A stretch of DNA of 17,754 nucleotides, taken from JBOGIG01 sp050742455 (GTDB lineage: Bacteria > Actinomycetota > Acidimicrobiia > Acidimicrobiales > JBOGIG01). Both the position numbers and the translations under genes were made by a program. This document shows positions 1-7,876 of this stretch, one piece after another (position 1 is the stretch's first letter; every line of letters begins with the position of its first letter). The notes under the pieces were generated by a model. That model saw only the letters and a list, made by a program, of their open reading frames with translations. It did not search any database and was not told where the DNA came from. The DNA lies in contig JBOGIG010000042.1 of the NCBI GenBank assembly GCA_050742455.1, positions 1 to 17,754 on the forward strand, given 5' to 3'.

Positions 1-67
1 GGCACCGGGAGTTGTGACGGCGCCGGGGTAAGGGCCTGGCCAGTCCGGACCCGGTGGTAGCCTTTTC

Positions 68-99
68 GGGCCGGTGGCGCAGGAGCTGCCGGCTGGCCC
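68..99 (+). promoter_or_regulatory. Possible hairpin in the rpsA leader
   Basis: In the 151-base stretch before rpsA, the arm at 68-75 can pair with 92-99 (about eight pairs, two of them G-U) around a 16-base loop. There is no T-run after it, so it does not look like an intrinsic terminator for an upstream gene. S1 is known to control its own translation in Gammaproteobacteria; a similar role here is only a guess. No clear -35/-10 pair was seen in 1-151. GC-rich DNA forms such stems easily by chance. Confidence 0.2.
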
Positions 100-151
100 C
101 GTTTGGTGAGAGTCCCACGGCGCCCTGTCCGGAAAGAAGGCAACCTAGGTA

Positions 152-1762
152 ATGTCAGAAACAATCCCGGCTGGGACCGTTACGGCCCCGTCCACCCCCA
201 CTTCGGAGAATGCATCCGACGCAGAGTCCCCGTTCGGCACCTTTGATGCCGAAGGCGTTTACACCCCCAGGCAGGTGACGGTCGACGATCTGGGGGATCT
301 CTCCTTTGACGACGCCATCGCCGGGACGATCGTCGAGTTCGAGGATGGCGACATAGTCACCGGCATCGTGGTCAAAGTGGACAAGGACGAGGTCCTTTTG
401 GACATCGGCTTCAAGTCCGAAGGGGTCATCCCGTCGCGTGAGCTGTCCATTCGCCACGACGCCGCTCCGTCCGAGATTGTGAGCATGGGTGAAAAAGTCG
501 AGGCCCTGGTCCTGCAGAAGGAGGACAAGGAAGGCCGGCTGGTTCTGTCCAAGAAGCGTGCCCAGTACGAGAGGGCCTGGGGGGACATCGAGAAGGTCAA
601 GGAAGCCGATGGCGTGGTCAAGGGCCTGGTCATCGAAGTGGTCAAGGGTGGCCTCATCGTCGACATCGGGTTGCGAGGCTTCCTGCCCGCTTCCCTGGTG
701 GAGCTCCGGCGGGTGCGGGACCTGGCTCCCTACGTGGGCCGCGAGCTCGAGGCCAAGATCATCGAGCTGGAGAAGAACCGAAACAACGTCGTTCTGTCCC
801 GTCGGGCGTGGCTCGAGGAGACCCAGCGGGAGCAGCGTGAAGAGTTCCTGGTCAACCTAAAGCCGGGCGAGATACGTCGGGGAACAGTCTCGTCCGTGGT
901 GAACTTTGGCGCCTTCGTCGACCTGGGGGGAATGGACGGGTTGGTCCACGTGTCGGAACTGTCTTGGAAGCACGTCGAACATCCCTCCGCCGTCGTGACG
1001 GTGGGGGACGAGATCGACGTCGAAGTTCTCGACGTCGACATGAGCAAGGAGCGCATCTCCTTATCCCTCAAGAACACCCAGTCCGATCCGTGGCAGGAGT
1101 TCGCCAATGCCCACCGGGTAGGCGAGTTGGTCTACGGCCGGGTGACCAAGCTGGTTCCCTTCGGTTCGTTCATTCAGGTGGGCGAAGGGATTGAGGGACT
1201 GGTTCACATTTCGGAAATGGCCGTTCACCACGTCGACCTTCCTGAGCAGGTTGTCACTCCGGGCGAGGAGCTGTGGGTCAAGATCATCGAGATCGACCTC
1301 CAGCGTCGCCGCATCAGCCTGTCCATCAAGCAGGCGGCGGAAGGCGGTGAGGTGGCGGCCGAGTATCGCGAGGCTTTTGGCGAGCACAACTACGACGATC
1401 AGGGCAACTACATCGGCACCTTTGACTATTCGGCGGCCGAATTCACGCCTGAGACCGAGGCCCAGGCGGCGTGGGCCGAGTACGCCGATGAATTGGTGCA
1501 TACAGTTCACCCCGAAGCGGCCGACAACCCAGAGGCGTCGGGCGATGGGGAAGCGGTTCCTGGCGAACACGAGGTGGAATCCGTGGCGACCTCCGAGGCC
1601 CCAGCCCCTGCTCACCAAAGCGACGAGGGCGCCGTCCCTCTGGCTCAATCCGATCCCGACCCAGCCGCTTCTCCCGAGGCCACCGCTGCCTCGGCAGGGG
1701 CGCCCGCCACAGGGGCTGGCCAGGACGAGGGGGAGTCCGAGGTGGGGGAGCCTCAGGCCTGA
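152..1762 (+). CDS. rpsA: 30S ribosomal protein S1
   Basis: S1 binds mRNA on the 30S subunit and helps load it for translation. The 536-residue product has four S1 (OB-fold) domains at about residues 66-135, 153-219, 240-308 and 325-394. The last two carry the classic motifs NFGAFVDLG, DGLVHVSEL, PFGSFIQV and EGLVHISEM. Domain 2 is followed by VVLSRR, as usual for bacterial S1. The first 50 residues are a low-complexity actinobacterial extension. Residues 395-536 form a long acidic, Ala/Pro/Glu-rich tail with no fold visible; the whole protein is roughly 50 residues longer than mycobacterial S1 as I recall it. The ATG is preceded by a GAAAGAAGG-type ribosome site at 132-140, with slightly long spacing. 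The usual actinobacterial neighbour coaE is not downstream but lies at 16614-17246 on the other strand. Confidence 0.97.
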   Translation: MSETIPAGTVTAPSTPTSENASDAESPFGTFDAEGVYTPRQVTVDDLGDLSFDDAIAGTIVEFEDGDIVTGIVVKVDKDEVLLDIGFKSEGVIPSRELSIRHDAAPSEIVSMGEKVEALVLQKEDKEGRLVLSKKRAQYERAWGDIEKVKEADGVVKGLVIEVVKGGLIVDIGLRGFLPASLVELRRVRDLAPYVGRELEAKIIELEKNRNNVVLSRRAWLEETQREQREEFLVNLKPGEIRRGTVSSVVNFGAFVDLGGMDGLVHVSELSWKHVEHPSAVVTVGDEIDVEVLDVDMSKERISLSLKNTQSDPWQEFANAHRVGELVYGRVTKLVPFGSFIQVGEGIEGLVHISEMAVHHVDLPEQVVTPGEELWVKIIEIDLQRRRISLSIKQAAEGGEVAAEYREAFGEHNYDDQGNYIGTFDYSAAEFTPETEAQAAWAEYADELVHTVHPEAADNPEASGDGEAVPGEHEVESVATSEAPAPAHQSDEGAVPLAQSDPDPAASPEATAASAGAPATGAGQDEGESEVGEPQA

Positions 1763-1764
1763 TC

Positions 1765-1778
1765 GTGGGTGGACCCAC
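1765..1778 (+). terminator. Small hairpin just after rpsA stop
   Basis: A perfect inverted repeat, GTGGGT-GG-ACCCAC, begins two bases after the rpsA stop codon. With a realistic loop it gives a five-pair stem. There is no following T-run. It may help end rpsA transcription together with the stronger hairpin at 1809-1830. Confidence 0.3.
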
Positions 1779-1808
1779 TGGCCCATGGCCCCCGGTGGTC
1801 GCCCGGCT

Positions 1809-1830
1809 GCGCTGACCGGTCCGTCAGCGC
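1809..1830. terminator. Putative bidirectional terminator between rpsA and the ABC operon
   Basis: GCGCTGAC at 1809-1816 pairs perfectly with GTCAGCGC at 1823-1830 around a six-base loop, giving an eight-pair GC-rich stem in the only gap between two convergent genes. A T-run is lacking, as is common for high-GC actinobacterial terminators. The stem runs seven bases into the 3' end of the oppF-like gene (stop at 1824-1826). Because the genes converge, the stem can act on both transcripts. Confidence 0.5.
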
Positions 1831-2855
1831 CTGGTGGCGCTTTGGGTAACGTTGGCCTCCAAGGGAAAGTGACAGGCCACGAATTGGCCCGGCCGGACGG
1901 AGCGGATCTCCGGCTCGGTCTCGGCGCAGATGTCCTGGGCCTTGGGGCAGCGGGTCCGGAAACGGCATCCGCTGGGCGGGTTGAGCGGCGAGGGCAGCTC
2001 TCCGGCGAGCGAGCCTGCCGCTCCCCCCACCGAGGCGTCGGGATCGGGCACCGGGATGGAGGCCAGCAGCGCGGCGGTGTACGGATGGGCCGGGGAGGCG
2101 TAGAGGTCGTCGGGTGAACCGATCTCGCACATCTTGCCCAGATACATGACGGCCACCCGGTCGCTGACGTTCTTGACCACGGCCAGATCATGGGCAATAA
2201 ATATGAGGGTCAGTCGATAACGGGCCTTCATGTCCTCCATGAGGTTGAGGATCTGGGCCTGGACCGACACGTCAAGGGCGGAAACGGGCTCGTCGCAGAT
2301 GATCATGCGGGGGTCCATCATGAGTGCCCGGGCGATGCTGATGCGCTGGCACTGTCCTCCCGAGAACTCGTGGGGCCGGCGGTCTATGGCGCTGTCGTAG
2401 TCCAATCCGACGGCGCCCAGTATCTCCCGCAGCTTTTCCTCCCGCCCCGCGGCATCGAGCTTGTTCTTCTGCCATATGGACAGTGGCTCGGCGATGATGT
2501 CTCCCACCTTGCGACGGGGATTGAGCGACGAGATCGGGTCCTGGAAGATCATCTGCATCCTGGGCCGGGTTCGCCGCAGGGCCTCGCCCCGCAAGGCCGT
2601 CATCTCCGTGCCCTCGAAGCGTACCGAGCCTCCGGTGGGGCGGGGCAGGGACATGATGGCCCGTCCCGTGGTGGACTTGCCACATCCTGACTCGCCCACC
2701 AATCCCAGCGTCTCGCCTTCCAGCAGGTCCAGGCTGATGCCCGACACGGCATGGACCTTGTGGCCCTTGCCGGCCGGGAACTCGACGTTGAGGTTCTCCA
2801 CCCTTAGCAGCGACTGATCGTCGCCTCGCAGGTGGGCCATGCCCGTGCCGGCCAT
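1824..2855 (-). CDS. Peptide ABC transporter ATP-binding protein (OppF/DppF type)
   Basis: One of the two ATPases that drive the importer at the inner face of the membrane. The 343 residues show all ABC motifs: Walker A GESGCGKST (54-62), Q-loop Gln105, signature FSGGQ (164-168), Walker B MIICDEP (184-190) and H-loop His222. The C-terminal oligopeptide-transporter extension carries four cysteines (297, 303, 310, 328) spaced C-x5-C-x6-C-x17-C. This is the pattern that, as I recall, binds a 4Fe-4S cluster in related peptide importers. It is the last gene of the operon; its ATG overlaps the stop of the preceding ATPase gene in a TGATG, so translation is probably coupled. A second Met at residue 6 is an alternative start. 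The substrate (di- or oligopeptide, or another solute of this family) cannot be told from the ATPase. Confidence 0.93.
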   Translation of the reverse strand: MAGTGMAHLRGDDQSLLRVENLNVEFPAGKGHKVHAVSGISLDLLEGETLGLVGESGCGKSTTGRAIMSLPRPTGGSVRFEGTEMTALRGEALRRTRPRMQMIFQDPISSLNPRRKVGDIIAEPLSIWQKNKLDAAGREEKLREILGAVGLDYDSAIDRRPHEFSGGQCQRISIARALMMDPRMIICDEPVSALDVSVQAQILNLMEDMKARYRLTLIFIAHDLAVVKNVSDRVAVMYLGKMCEIGSPDDLYASPAHPYTAALLASIPVPDPDASVGGAAGSLAGELPSPLNPPSGCRFRTRCPKAQDICAETEPEIRSVRPGQFVACHFPLEANVTQSATRR

Positions 2856-3997
2856 CAGGACTCGACCCCGCCCGACGGTTCGTCGGCCCCGGGCCCAGCC
2901 GGTGCGCCGACCGCCACGGTTCTCTCCGACTGGGACTTGGCCAACCTGTTGTTCTTGGCCAGGGCCGCCTTGCCCTCCGGGGTGCCCACCGGATACCAGC
3001 AGGCGAACTGGTGGCCGGCGGTGGCGGCATCACGCAAGGGAGGCTCCTCCACCAGGCAGCGTTCCTGGACGTACGGGCAGCGGGGGGCGAAGCTGCAACC
3101 GGGGGGAGGGTGGATGAGGTCGGGGGGACGGCCTCCGATGGCGGCCAGGCGGGTGTGGCTCGGGTCGGCCAATCGGGGCACGGACTTGCGCAAGGCTTCG
3201 GTATAGGGCATTTTCACGTCGCTGAACAGGGTCCGGGTCGGGGCCTTTTCCACGATCTTGCCGGCGTACATCACCGCTATCTCGTCGGTCCGGCCCGCTA
3301 CCACGCCCAGGTCGTGCGTGACCAGCACCATGGCCATGTAGCGCTGCGTCTGTTGCTCGGCCAGTAGGTCGAGTATCTGGGCTTGGATGGTCACGTCCAA
3401 TGCCGTGGTCGGTTCGTCGGCCATCAACAGCTTGGGACCACAGGCCAAGGCGATGGCGATGGTGACCCGCTGGCGCATGCCGCCTGACAGCTGATGGGGG
3501 TACTCCCCGTAGCGGGCGGCCGGTTCGGGTATGCCCACCGAGCGCAGCAGGGCGATGGCCGTGGCCTTGGCATCCGAGCGTGACACCTTGAGGTGGTGAC
3601 GGAGGGATTCGGTGATCTGGCGCCCGATCTTGACCACAGGGTTGAGCGATGTCATCGGATCCTGGAAGACCATGGCCACCTCGGCCCCCCACACGTGGCG
3701 CAACTCGACCTGGTCCATGGCCATCATGTCCCGGCCCTCGAAGCGGACCTGACCGTGACGAACCACATTGTGGCGGGGGAGCAGCCCCATGATGGATCGG
3801 GACAGCACGGTCTTGCCCGAGCCCGACTCGCCCACCACGCCAAGGGTCCGACCCCGCTCCAGGCGGAGCGACACCCCGTCCACCGCCTTTACCAGACCCC
3901 GGGGAGTGCGGAAGTGGGTCTTGAGGTCGATCACTTCGAGCAGGGGCAGGCTGTCGTCGACGTCGGGCGATAGGCGGTCCACGTCGTCGGCCCTCAC
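2855..3997 (-). CDS. Peptide ABC transporter ATP-binding protein (OppD/DppD type)
   Basis: Partner ATPase of the importer. From the chosen GTG it has 380 residues, with Walker A GESGSGKT (56-63), Q-loop Gln112, signature LSGGM (170-174), Walker B LLMADEP (190-196) and H-loop His228. The C-terminal domain has cysteines 301, 307, 314 and 333 in the same quartet pattern as its partner. The frame is open further upstream to 4090, but the GTG at 3997 is strongly preferred: it overlaps the permease stop as GTGA and has a near-perfect Shine-Dalgarno seven bases upstream. The 40 residues after the cysteine domain are Ala/Gly/Ser-rich and look disordered. Confidence 0.93.
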   Translation of the reverse strand: MRADDVDRLSPDVDDSLPLLEVIDLKTHFRTPRGLVKAVDGVSLRLERGRTLGVVGESGSGKTVLSRSIMGLLPRHNVVRHGQVRFEGRDMMAMDQVELRHVWGAEVAMVFQDPMTSLNPVVKIGRQITESLRHHLKVSRSDAKATAIALLRSVGIPEPAARYGEYPHQLSGGMRQRVTIAIALACGPKLLMADEPTTALDVTIQAQILDLLAEQQTQRYMAMVLVTHDLGVVAGRTDEIAVMYAGKIVEKAPTRTLFSDVKMPYTEALRKSVPRLADPSHTRLAAIGGRPPDLIHPPPGCSFAPRCPYVQERCLVEEPPLRDAATAGHQFACWYPVGTPEGKAALAKNNRLAKSQSERTVAVGAPAGPGADEPSGGVES

Positions 3998-4878
3998 AGT
4001 CCTCCCTCCTTGATGTCGAAGTAGGCCCTTAGCCGGTCGGCGGCAGAATTGAGGGCGAAGACCAGGATGAACATGGCCAGGGCGGGCCACAGGGAGATGA
4101 AGGGGTCCTGCTGGAGGAATGCCTCACCCTCCGAAATCATCGAACCCCAGGTGGCCGTGGGGGCGGGGACGGAGAGACCGAGGAAGGCCAACCCGCCCTC
4201 GGCCACGATGGCCACCGCCACCCCGATGAGGCCGAAGGCCAGACTGGTGGGGATGATGTTGGGCAGGATCTCTTTGATCATGATGCGGCCGTTCTTGGCC
4301 CCTAGCGTTCGCGAGGCCAGAACGAAGTCGCGTTCCGAGTAGATGATGGTGCTGCCCCGCACCACCCGGAACAGCGGGGCTATGGACAACAGGCCTATGG
4401 CCAGGGTCACGTGAAAGAGGGTGGCCCCCCAGAAGGTGACCAGCGCCAGCAGAAAGATGAGGGCGGGAAAGGCAAGAAATATATTGGCCACGGCATTGGC
4501 CACCAGGTCCACCCGGCCCCGGAAGAATCCTGCCATCAATCCGAGCCCGCCCCCGATGATGAGGCCCACGAATATGGAGGCGAAGCCCACAACCAGTGAT
4601 ACCCGGGCCCCGTACACGACGCGGGAGAACAGGTCGCGGCCCAGGTCGTCTGTGCCCAGCAGGTGGTGTAGGCCCGGTCCCTGATTGGGTACCAGGCTGC
4701 CCACCGGGGTAATGGGGTGGAGGGGAAGTAGCGGAGCGATGATGGCCATGATGATGTTGATGGCCACCCAGGTGACGGCCACCCAAAAGGCGATCCCCAA
4801 CTTTTTCTCTGTGACCCCTTCGTCGATGGGGACGCTTACGGCAATGGTGGGATCGGCGGTCAAGACGGCGGGACCCAT
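3994..4878 (-). CDS. Peptide ABC transporter permease (OppC/DppC type)
   Basis: Second membrane subunit of the importer. From the ATG at 4878 it has 294 residues: an N-terminal OppC_N segment with one membrane helix (about 27-51), then the family hallmark LLGTDDLGRDLFSR and about five further helices. The EAA loop (SRTLGAKNGRIMIKEILPN), which docks on the ATPases, lies in the second half. The frame extends to an ATG at 4986 that would overlap the upstream permease stop by eight bases and add 36 Arg- and Pro-rich residues unlike family N-termini. The ATG at 4878 follows a purine-rich GAAGAGGG and fits the family better. The choice between the two starts is not certain. Confidence 0.92.
   Translation of the reverse strand: MGPAVLTADPTIAVSVPIDEGVTEKKLGIAFWVAVTWVAINIIMAIIAPLLPLHPITPVGSLVPNQGPGLHHLLGTDDLGRDLFSRVVYGARVSLVVGFASIFVGLIIGGGLGLMAGFFRGRVDLVANAVANIFLAFPALIFLLALVTFWGATLFHVTLAIGLLSIAPLFRVVRGSTIIYSERDFVLASRTLGAKNGRIMIKEILPNIIPTSLAFGLIGVAVAIVAEGGLAFLGLSVPAPTATWGSMISEGEAFLQQDPFISLWPALAMFILVFALNSAADRLRAYFDIKEGGL
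4005..4011 (-). promoter_or_regulatory. Strong ribosome binding site for the OppD-type gene
   Basis: On the minus strand AAGGAGG lies seven bases before the GTG at 3997, inside the last codons of the permease gene. This is the best Shine-Dalgarno in the window. It decides the start against the longer open frame that begins at 4090. Confidence 0.8.
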
Positions 4879-4978
4879 CGAACCCTCTTCGCCCCTCCGA
4901 GTGGTCGCGGTTTGCCACGCCTGTCCACCCAACCGGGTCGCTGCCGACCGGGCCCGGCCTCGGCGCGGAGGGGTCGGC

Positions 4979-5932
4979 CTAGGCATTGGCCACCGAAGCG
5001 CGAGTCCGGGGATCGATGATGGAGTAAAAGATGTCGACGGCGAAGTTCACGAGGACGTAGGCGATGGTGACGATCAGGACGATGCCTTGGACCACCAGGT
5101 AGTCACGGGAATAGATGGATTGGATGGTGAGCCGACCGATTCCGGGAATGGCGAAGATGACCTCCACCAGGACTGCCCCGCCGATCAGGGTGCCCACGTT
5201 GAGCCCCGCAACGGTGAGGAGAGTGAAGGTCGAGGGTCGGAAGGCATGACGCATAAGTATCCGGGTGTTGGACAGGCCCTTGGCCCGAGCCATGGTTATG
5301 AAATCCTGCTGCAGGGTGGCGATCATGTCATTGCGCAGCACCCGCAGGTAGACGGCCACGGTGCCGAGCGCCAGGGTCAGGGAGGGGAGGAATGCCCCGG
5401 ACAGGTTATTGGGCAGGTTCTGGCTGAGGGGAGTCCATCCGGTGGCCGGGAAGGCTTTGAACTGGACCGCGAAGATGTAAACGAGCAGGACGCCCAGCAT
5501 GAAGGCCGGTAGGGACAAGAGTCCGAACGAGGAACCCGTCGATAATCGGTCTAGCCAACCGCCCGGTTTGAGGGCGGAAAACACCCCGAGTGGTATGGCC
5601 AGGATCAGGGCGATGATCTGGGAGAAGATCAGTATCTCCAAGGTGATTGGCACAGCTCGCCCCAGTGAGGTCGACACCTTCTCCTTGGTGATGGCCGATT
5701 GGCCCAGGTCGCCGTGGAAGAGCCGATCGACATAGTGGACGTACCTCTGGGGCAGGGGCTGATCCAGGCCCAATTGGTGGCGCAGCTCGGCCCGGGCCGG
5801 CCCGGTGGCATTGGGACCAAGGATGACCGTCACCGGATCGCCGGGCAGCAGGTTGAGCAACAGGAAGGACAATGCCGAAACCACGAACAGCACAGGGATG
5901 AGCGTGAGCAGCTTGCGAATGTAATATCCCAT
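4979..5932 (-). CDS. Peptide ABC transporter permease (OppB/DppB type)
   Basis: First membrane subunit of the importer, 317 residues. It starts with the typical N-terminus MGYYIRKLLTLIPVLF and first membrane helix, followed by the periplasmic-type loop with LLPGDPV and QLGLDQPLPQRYVHY. The BPD_transp_1 domain and its helices follow, with the EAA loop ARAKGLSNTRILMRHAFRPS. The C-terminal stretch VEVIFAIPGIGRL then DPRTR is characteristic of DppB/GsiC proteins. Length is normal for the family. The gene lies 80 bases after the binding-protein gene and 100 bases before the chosen permease C start. Confidence 0.94.
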   Translation of the reverse strand: MGYYIRKLLTLIPVLFVVSALSFLLLNLLPGDPVTVILGPNATGPARAELRHQLGLDQPLPQRYVHYVDRLFHGDLGQSAITKEKVSTSLGRAVPITLEILIFSQIIALILAIPLGVFSALKPGGWLDRLSTGSSFGLLSLPAFMLGVLLVYIFAVQFKAFPATGWTPLSQNLPNNLSGAFLPSLTLALGTVAVYLRVLRNDMIATLQQDFITMARAKGLSNTRILMRHAFRPSTFTLLTVAGLNVGTLIGGAVLVEVIFAIPGIGRLTIQSIYSRDYLVVQGIVLIVTIAYVLVNFAVDIFYSIIDPRTRASVANA

Positions 5933-5990
5933 TGCGACTATAGGCTCTTCCTATTCGGGCCGGATTGATGGCGAGACGTTGGGATGGGCT

Positions 5991-6002
5991 GGTCCGGGGA
6001 CC
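5991..6002 (-). terminator. Small hairpin between binding-protein and permease genes
   Basis: GGTCC-CC-GGACC on the minus strand begins ten bases after the stop of the binding-protein gene. A stem at this place is common in importer operons. It can lower read-through or protect the upstream message, so that more binding protein than permease is made. The stem is only five pairs, so this is tentative. Confidence 0.3.
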
Positions 6003-6012
6003 GACGGTTGGA

Positions 6013-7686
6013 TCAGGACAGCCAAGTCTGTGACGTTTGGAAGACGCCGCCCGTCATGGTCAGCGCTTGGCCGCCGTCGGGCAGGCTCAGCCCGTTGAAG
6101 TTCTGGACCTTTGGAGCGGCTTCTACACCCCACAGGGTGCGGTTGGTCCAAAGGTAGGGACAGTCGGCTCCGAAGCGCTGGGCGATGGCCTTGTACGCCG
6201 CCTCCCGGGTGGCCGGGTCGGACTTGGTCCGTCCGGACTCGAGTGCTGTCTGGATTTGGGGGTCCTTGTTTCGGGCGAAGTTGAGGGCGAAGCCGCCCAC
6301 CGGTCCGGCTGTGGGGATGCTCCACCATACATAGTTGGCGTCGGGGTCGGGGGAAGCGAACTGGCGCCAGGTGTAGGCCTGGTACTTGCCCAGCAGGGCA
6401 TTGGTGATGAACTGGACCTGCTCGACCTGCTTGAGCGTGGTCTTGATACCGGCCTGGGCCCACATGGTCTGGATCAGCTGGATGGTCTGCAGATTGCGGG
6501 CGGTGTTGGTCGTGCCCAGCTCGAAGCTTACCGGTCCTTTGGACGCCTGGTAGGCCGAGATGAGCTGCTTGGCCTTGTTCACGTCGTACTGGGGGTAGCC
6601 GGTGTCACCGGAGTACTTGGAACCGGAAGTAAACGGCCCGTTGGAGCTCTCCACGATGTTGTAGTTGATGACCCTGTTGATGGTCGCCTTGTCGGTGGCG
6701 TAGGCCAGGGCCTGACGTACCCGCAGGTCGTCCATGGGGGCCACCGCGGTGTTGAGCATGATGAAGTCCATGTCCGGCTCACCCAGGTTGTTCTTGGAGT
6801 CGTCGATGGCAGCGAAGGCGGAAGAGCCCCTGAAGTTCTTGATATTGAGGGGATCCGAGGTGTGCATGATGTCGATGGTCCCGGCCCGCAGCGAAGCCTC
6901 CCGGGAAGTGGGGTCGGTGATGGTGTGGTACTCGAGGCGGTTGAGGTAGGGCTCCCCGCTACGCCAGTAGGTGGGGTTCTTGTCGGCGTAGAAGTGGTCC
7001 TGGGGGACCCACTCGGAGAACTTGAACGGGCCGGTCCCTATGGGGTGCAGGCCCCCGTTGTTGTCGGACAAGGTCTTGGGCGAGGGAACGAAGCCCAACT
7101 GACCGGTCAGGTAGTACGGAAAGGGTACCCAGGGCTGGTTCATGGACACGACTACGGTCATGGCGTCTGACAGGGTGGTGTGGTCCAGGGGGGCCAGGGC
7201 AGGTCCGGTCAGAGCAGACTTCTTGAGAGCATCAAGGCTGGTCTTGATGGCGGCCCCGGTGCATGGGGTTCCGTCGTGGAAGTTGACGTTGGGGCGCATG
7301 ACGATGGTCCACTGGGTGAAGTCGGCGTTGGGGGTGATGGACTTGGCCAGGTAGGGCTTGACCGCACCGTTGGAGTCGATCTGGGCCAGCGCGTCGTAAA
7401 CGGTGCGGGCGTACATGATGCCCGAGGTGTCGAACTGACCCTTGGTCGGGTCAAAGCTGTTGAAGTCGGCCTCCAGACCAAGCTTGAGGGTGCCGCCCAG
7501 CTTGGGGGTAGCGCTGTTGCGCCCGGTTACGGTGCCCCCCGTGCCTTTGGGGGTGCCGCTGCCCGAAGGGCTGGAGCTGCCGCAGGCAGCCAAGAGGCCC
7601 GAGGCGCTGCCACCCAACACCACCGCTCCCGCCGCCGTCTTGGCGCTGTTGGAAAGAAATGTTCTGCGGTCATAGGACTTGGTCAC
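6013..7686 (-). CDS. Peptide ABC transporter substrate-binding lipoprotein (SBP family 5)
   Basis: Extracytoplasmic receptor that captures the solute and delivers it to the two permeases. From the GTG at 7686 it has 557 residues. The N-terminus has a twin-arginine motif (DRRTFL, residues 6-11), a hydrophobic stretch and a lipobox LLAAC with Cys35, so it is probably exported folded by Tat and lipid-anchored. A Ser/Gly/Thr linker (36-60) precedes the SBP_bac_5 fold. That fold shows family landmarks such as KLGGTLKLGL, FNSFDPTKG, a YRSGEPYLNRLEY-like segment and DDLRVRQALAYATDK. The frame also opens at a GTG at 7710, but only 7686 has a Shine-Dalgarno (AGGGGG, about four bases upstream) and places the RR near the start. 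It is the first gene of the five-gene operon. The substrate cannot be assigned by eye. Confidence 0.93.
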   Translation of the reverse strand: MTKSYDRRTFLSNSAKTAAGAVVLGGSASGLLAACGSSSPSGSGTPKGTGGTVTGRNSATPKLGGTLKLGLEADFNSFDPTKGQFDTSGIMYARTVYDALAQIDSNGAVKPYLAKSITPNADFTQWTIVMRPNVNFHDGTPCTGAAIKTSLDALKKSALTGPALAPLDHTTLSDAMTVVVSMNQPWVPFPYYLTGQLGFVPSPKTLSDNNGGLHPIGTGPFKFSEWVPQDHFYADKNPTYWRSGEPYLNRLEYHTITDPTSREASLRAGTIDIMHTSDPLNIKNFRGSSAFAAIDDSKNNLGEPDMDFIMLNTAVAPMDDLRVRQALAYATDKATINRVINYNIVESSNGPFTSGSKYSGDTGYPQYDVNKAKQLISAYQASKGPVSFELGTTNTARNLQTIQLIQTMWAQAGIKTTLKQVEQVQFITNALLGKYQAYTWRQFASPDPDANYVWWSIPTAGPVGGFALNFARNKDPQIQTALESGRTKSDPATREAAYKAIAQRFGADCPYLWTNRTLWGVEAAPKVQNFNGLSLPDGGQALTMTGGVFQTSQTWLS

Positions 7687-7714
7687 GGTTCCCCCTGTGT
7701 CATCGGTCACTCGG

Positions 7715-7720
7715 ACAATA
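7715..7720 (-). promoter_or_regulatory. Possible -10 box of the ABC importer operon
   Basis: TATTGT on the minus strand fits the TAnnnT pattern and would start transcription near 7708, giving a leader of about 20 bases that just includes the AGGGGG ribosome site before the GTG at 7686. No convincing -35 is seen 17 bases upstream. Confidence 0.3.
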
Positions 7721-7793
7721 ACTCAACCCCGCCACCCCGCGCAGCACCCCCTGGGACGTGCCATCGACGGTTGTGGGGTTTGGGTCGATTTGA

Positions 7794-7854
7794 GATGGCC
7801 CGGAAGGGGCGGGTAAGTGATGGCCGGGATGGGGCGGGTAGGCGATGGCCGGGT
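7794..7854. repeat. 25-bp tandem repeat, about 2.4 copies, in the divergent promoter region
   Basis: Units at 7794-7818 and 7819-7843 match at 21 of 25 positions; a third, partial unit starts at 7844. Each begins GATGGCC and contains GGGGCGGGTA. The array lies between the start of the importer operon (minus) and the glycosyltransferase start at 7877 (plus), immediately upstream of a possible -10 box. It could be a repeated regulator site or a slippage product. Confidence 0.75.
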
Positions 7855-7862
7855 GAGGCCGG

Positions 7863-7868
7863 TACCAT
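7863..7868 (+). promoter_or_regulatory. Possible -10 box giving a leaderless glycosyltransferase mRNA
   Basis: TACCAT (TAnnnT form) ends eight bases before the ATG at 7877, the spacing expected if transcription begins at or next to the A of the start codon. No Shine-Dalgarno precedes this ATG, which fits a leaderless transcript. No -35 is obvious. Confidence 0.3.
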
Positions 7869-7876
7869 CGACCGTC

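Noticed and set aside
1061..2197. 378-residue minus-strand open frame spanning rpsA and oppF
   Set aside because: Runs antisense to rpsA and out of frame within the ATPase gene; Arg/Pro-rich shadow composition.
4879..4986. N-terminal extension of the permease C gene
   Set aside because: The added 36 residues are Arg/Pro-rich, unlike family N-termini; the ATG at 4878 fits better, though the overlap with the upstream stop keeps it possible.
6037..7170. 377-residue plus-strand open frame opposite the binding-protein gene
   Set aside because: Gly/Val-rich antisense shadow with no recognisable domain; the minus frame is a clear binding protein.
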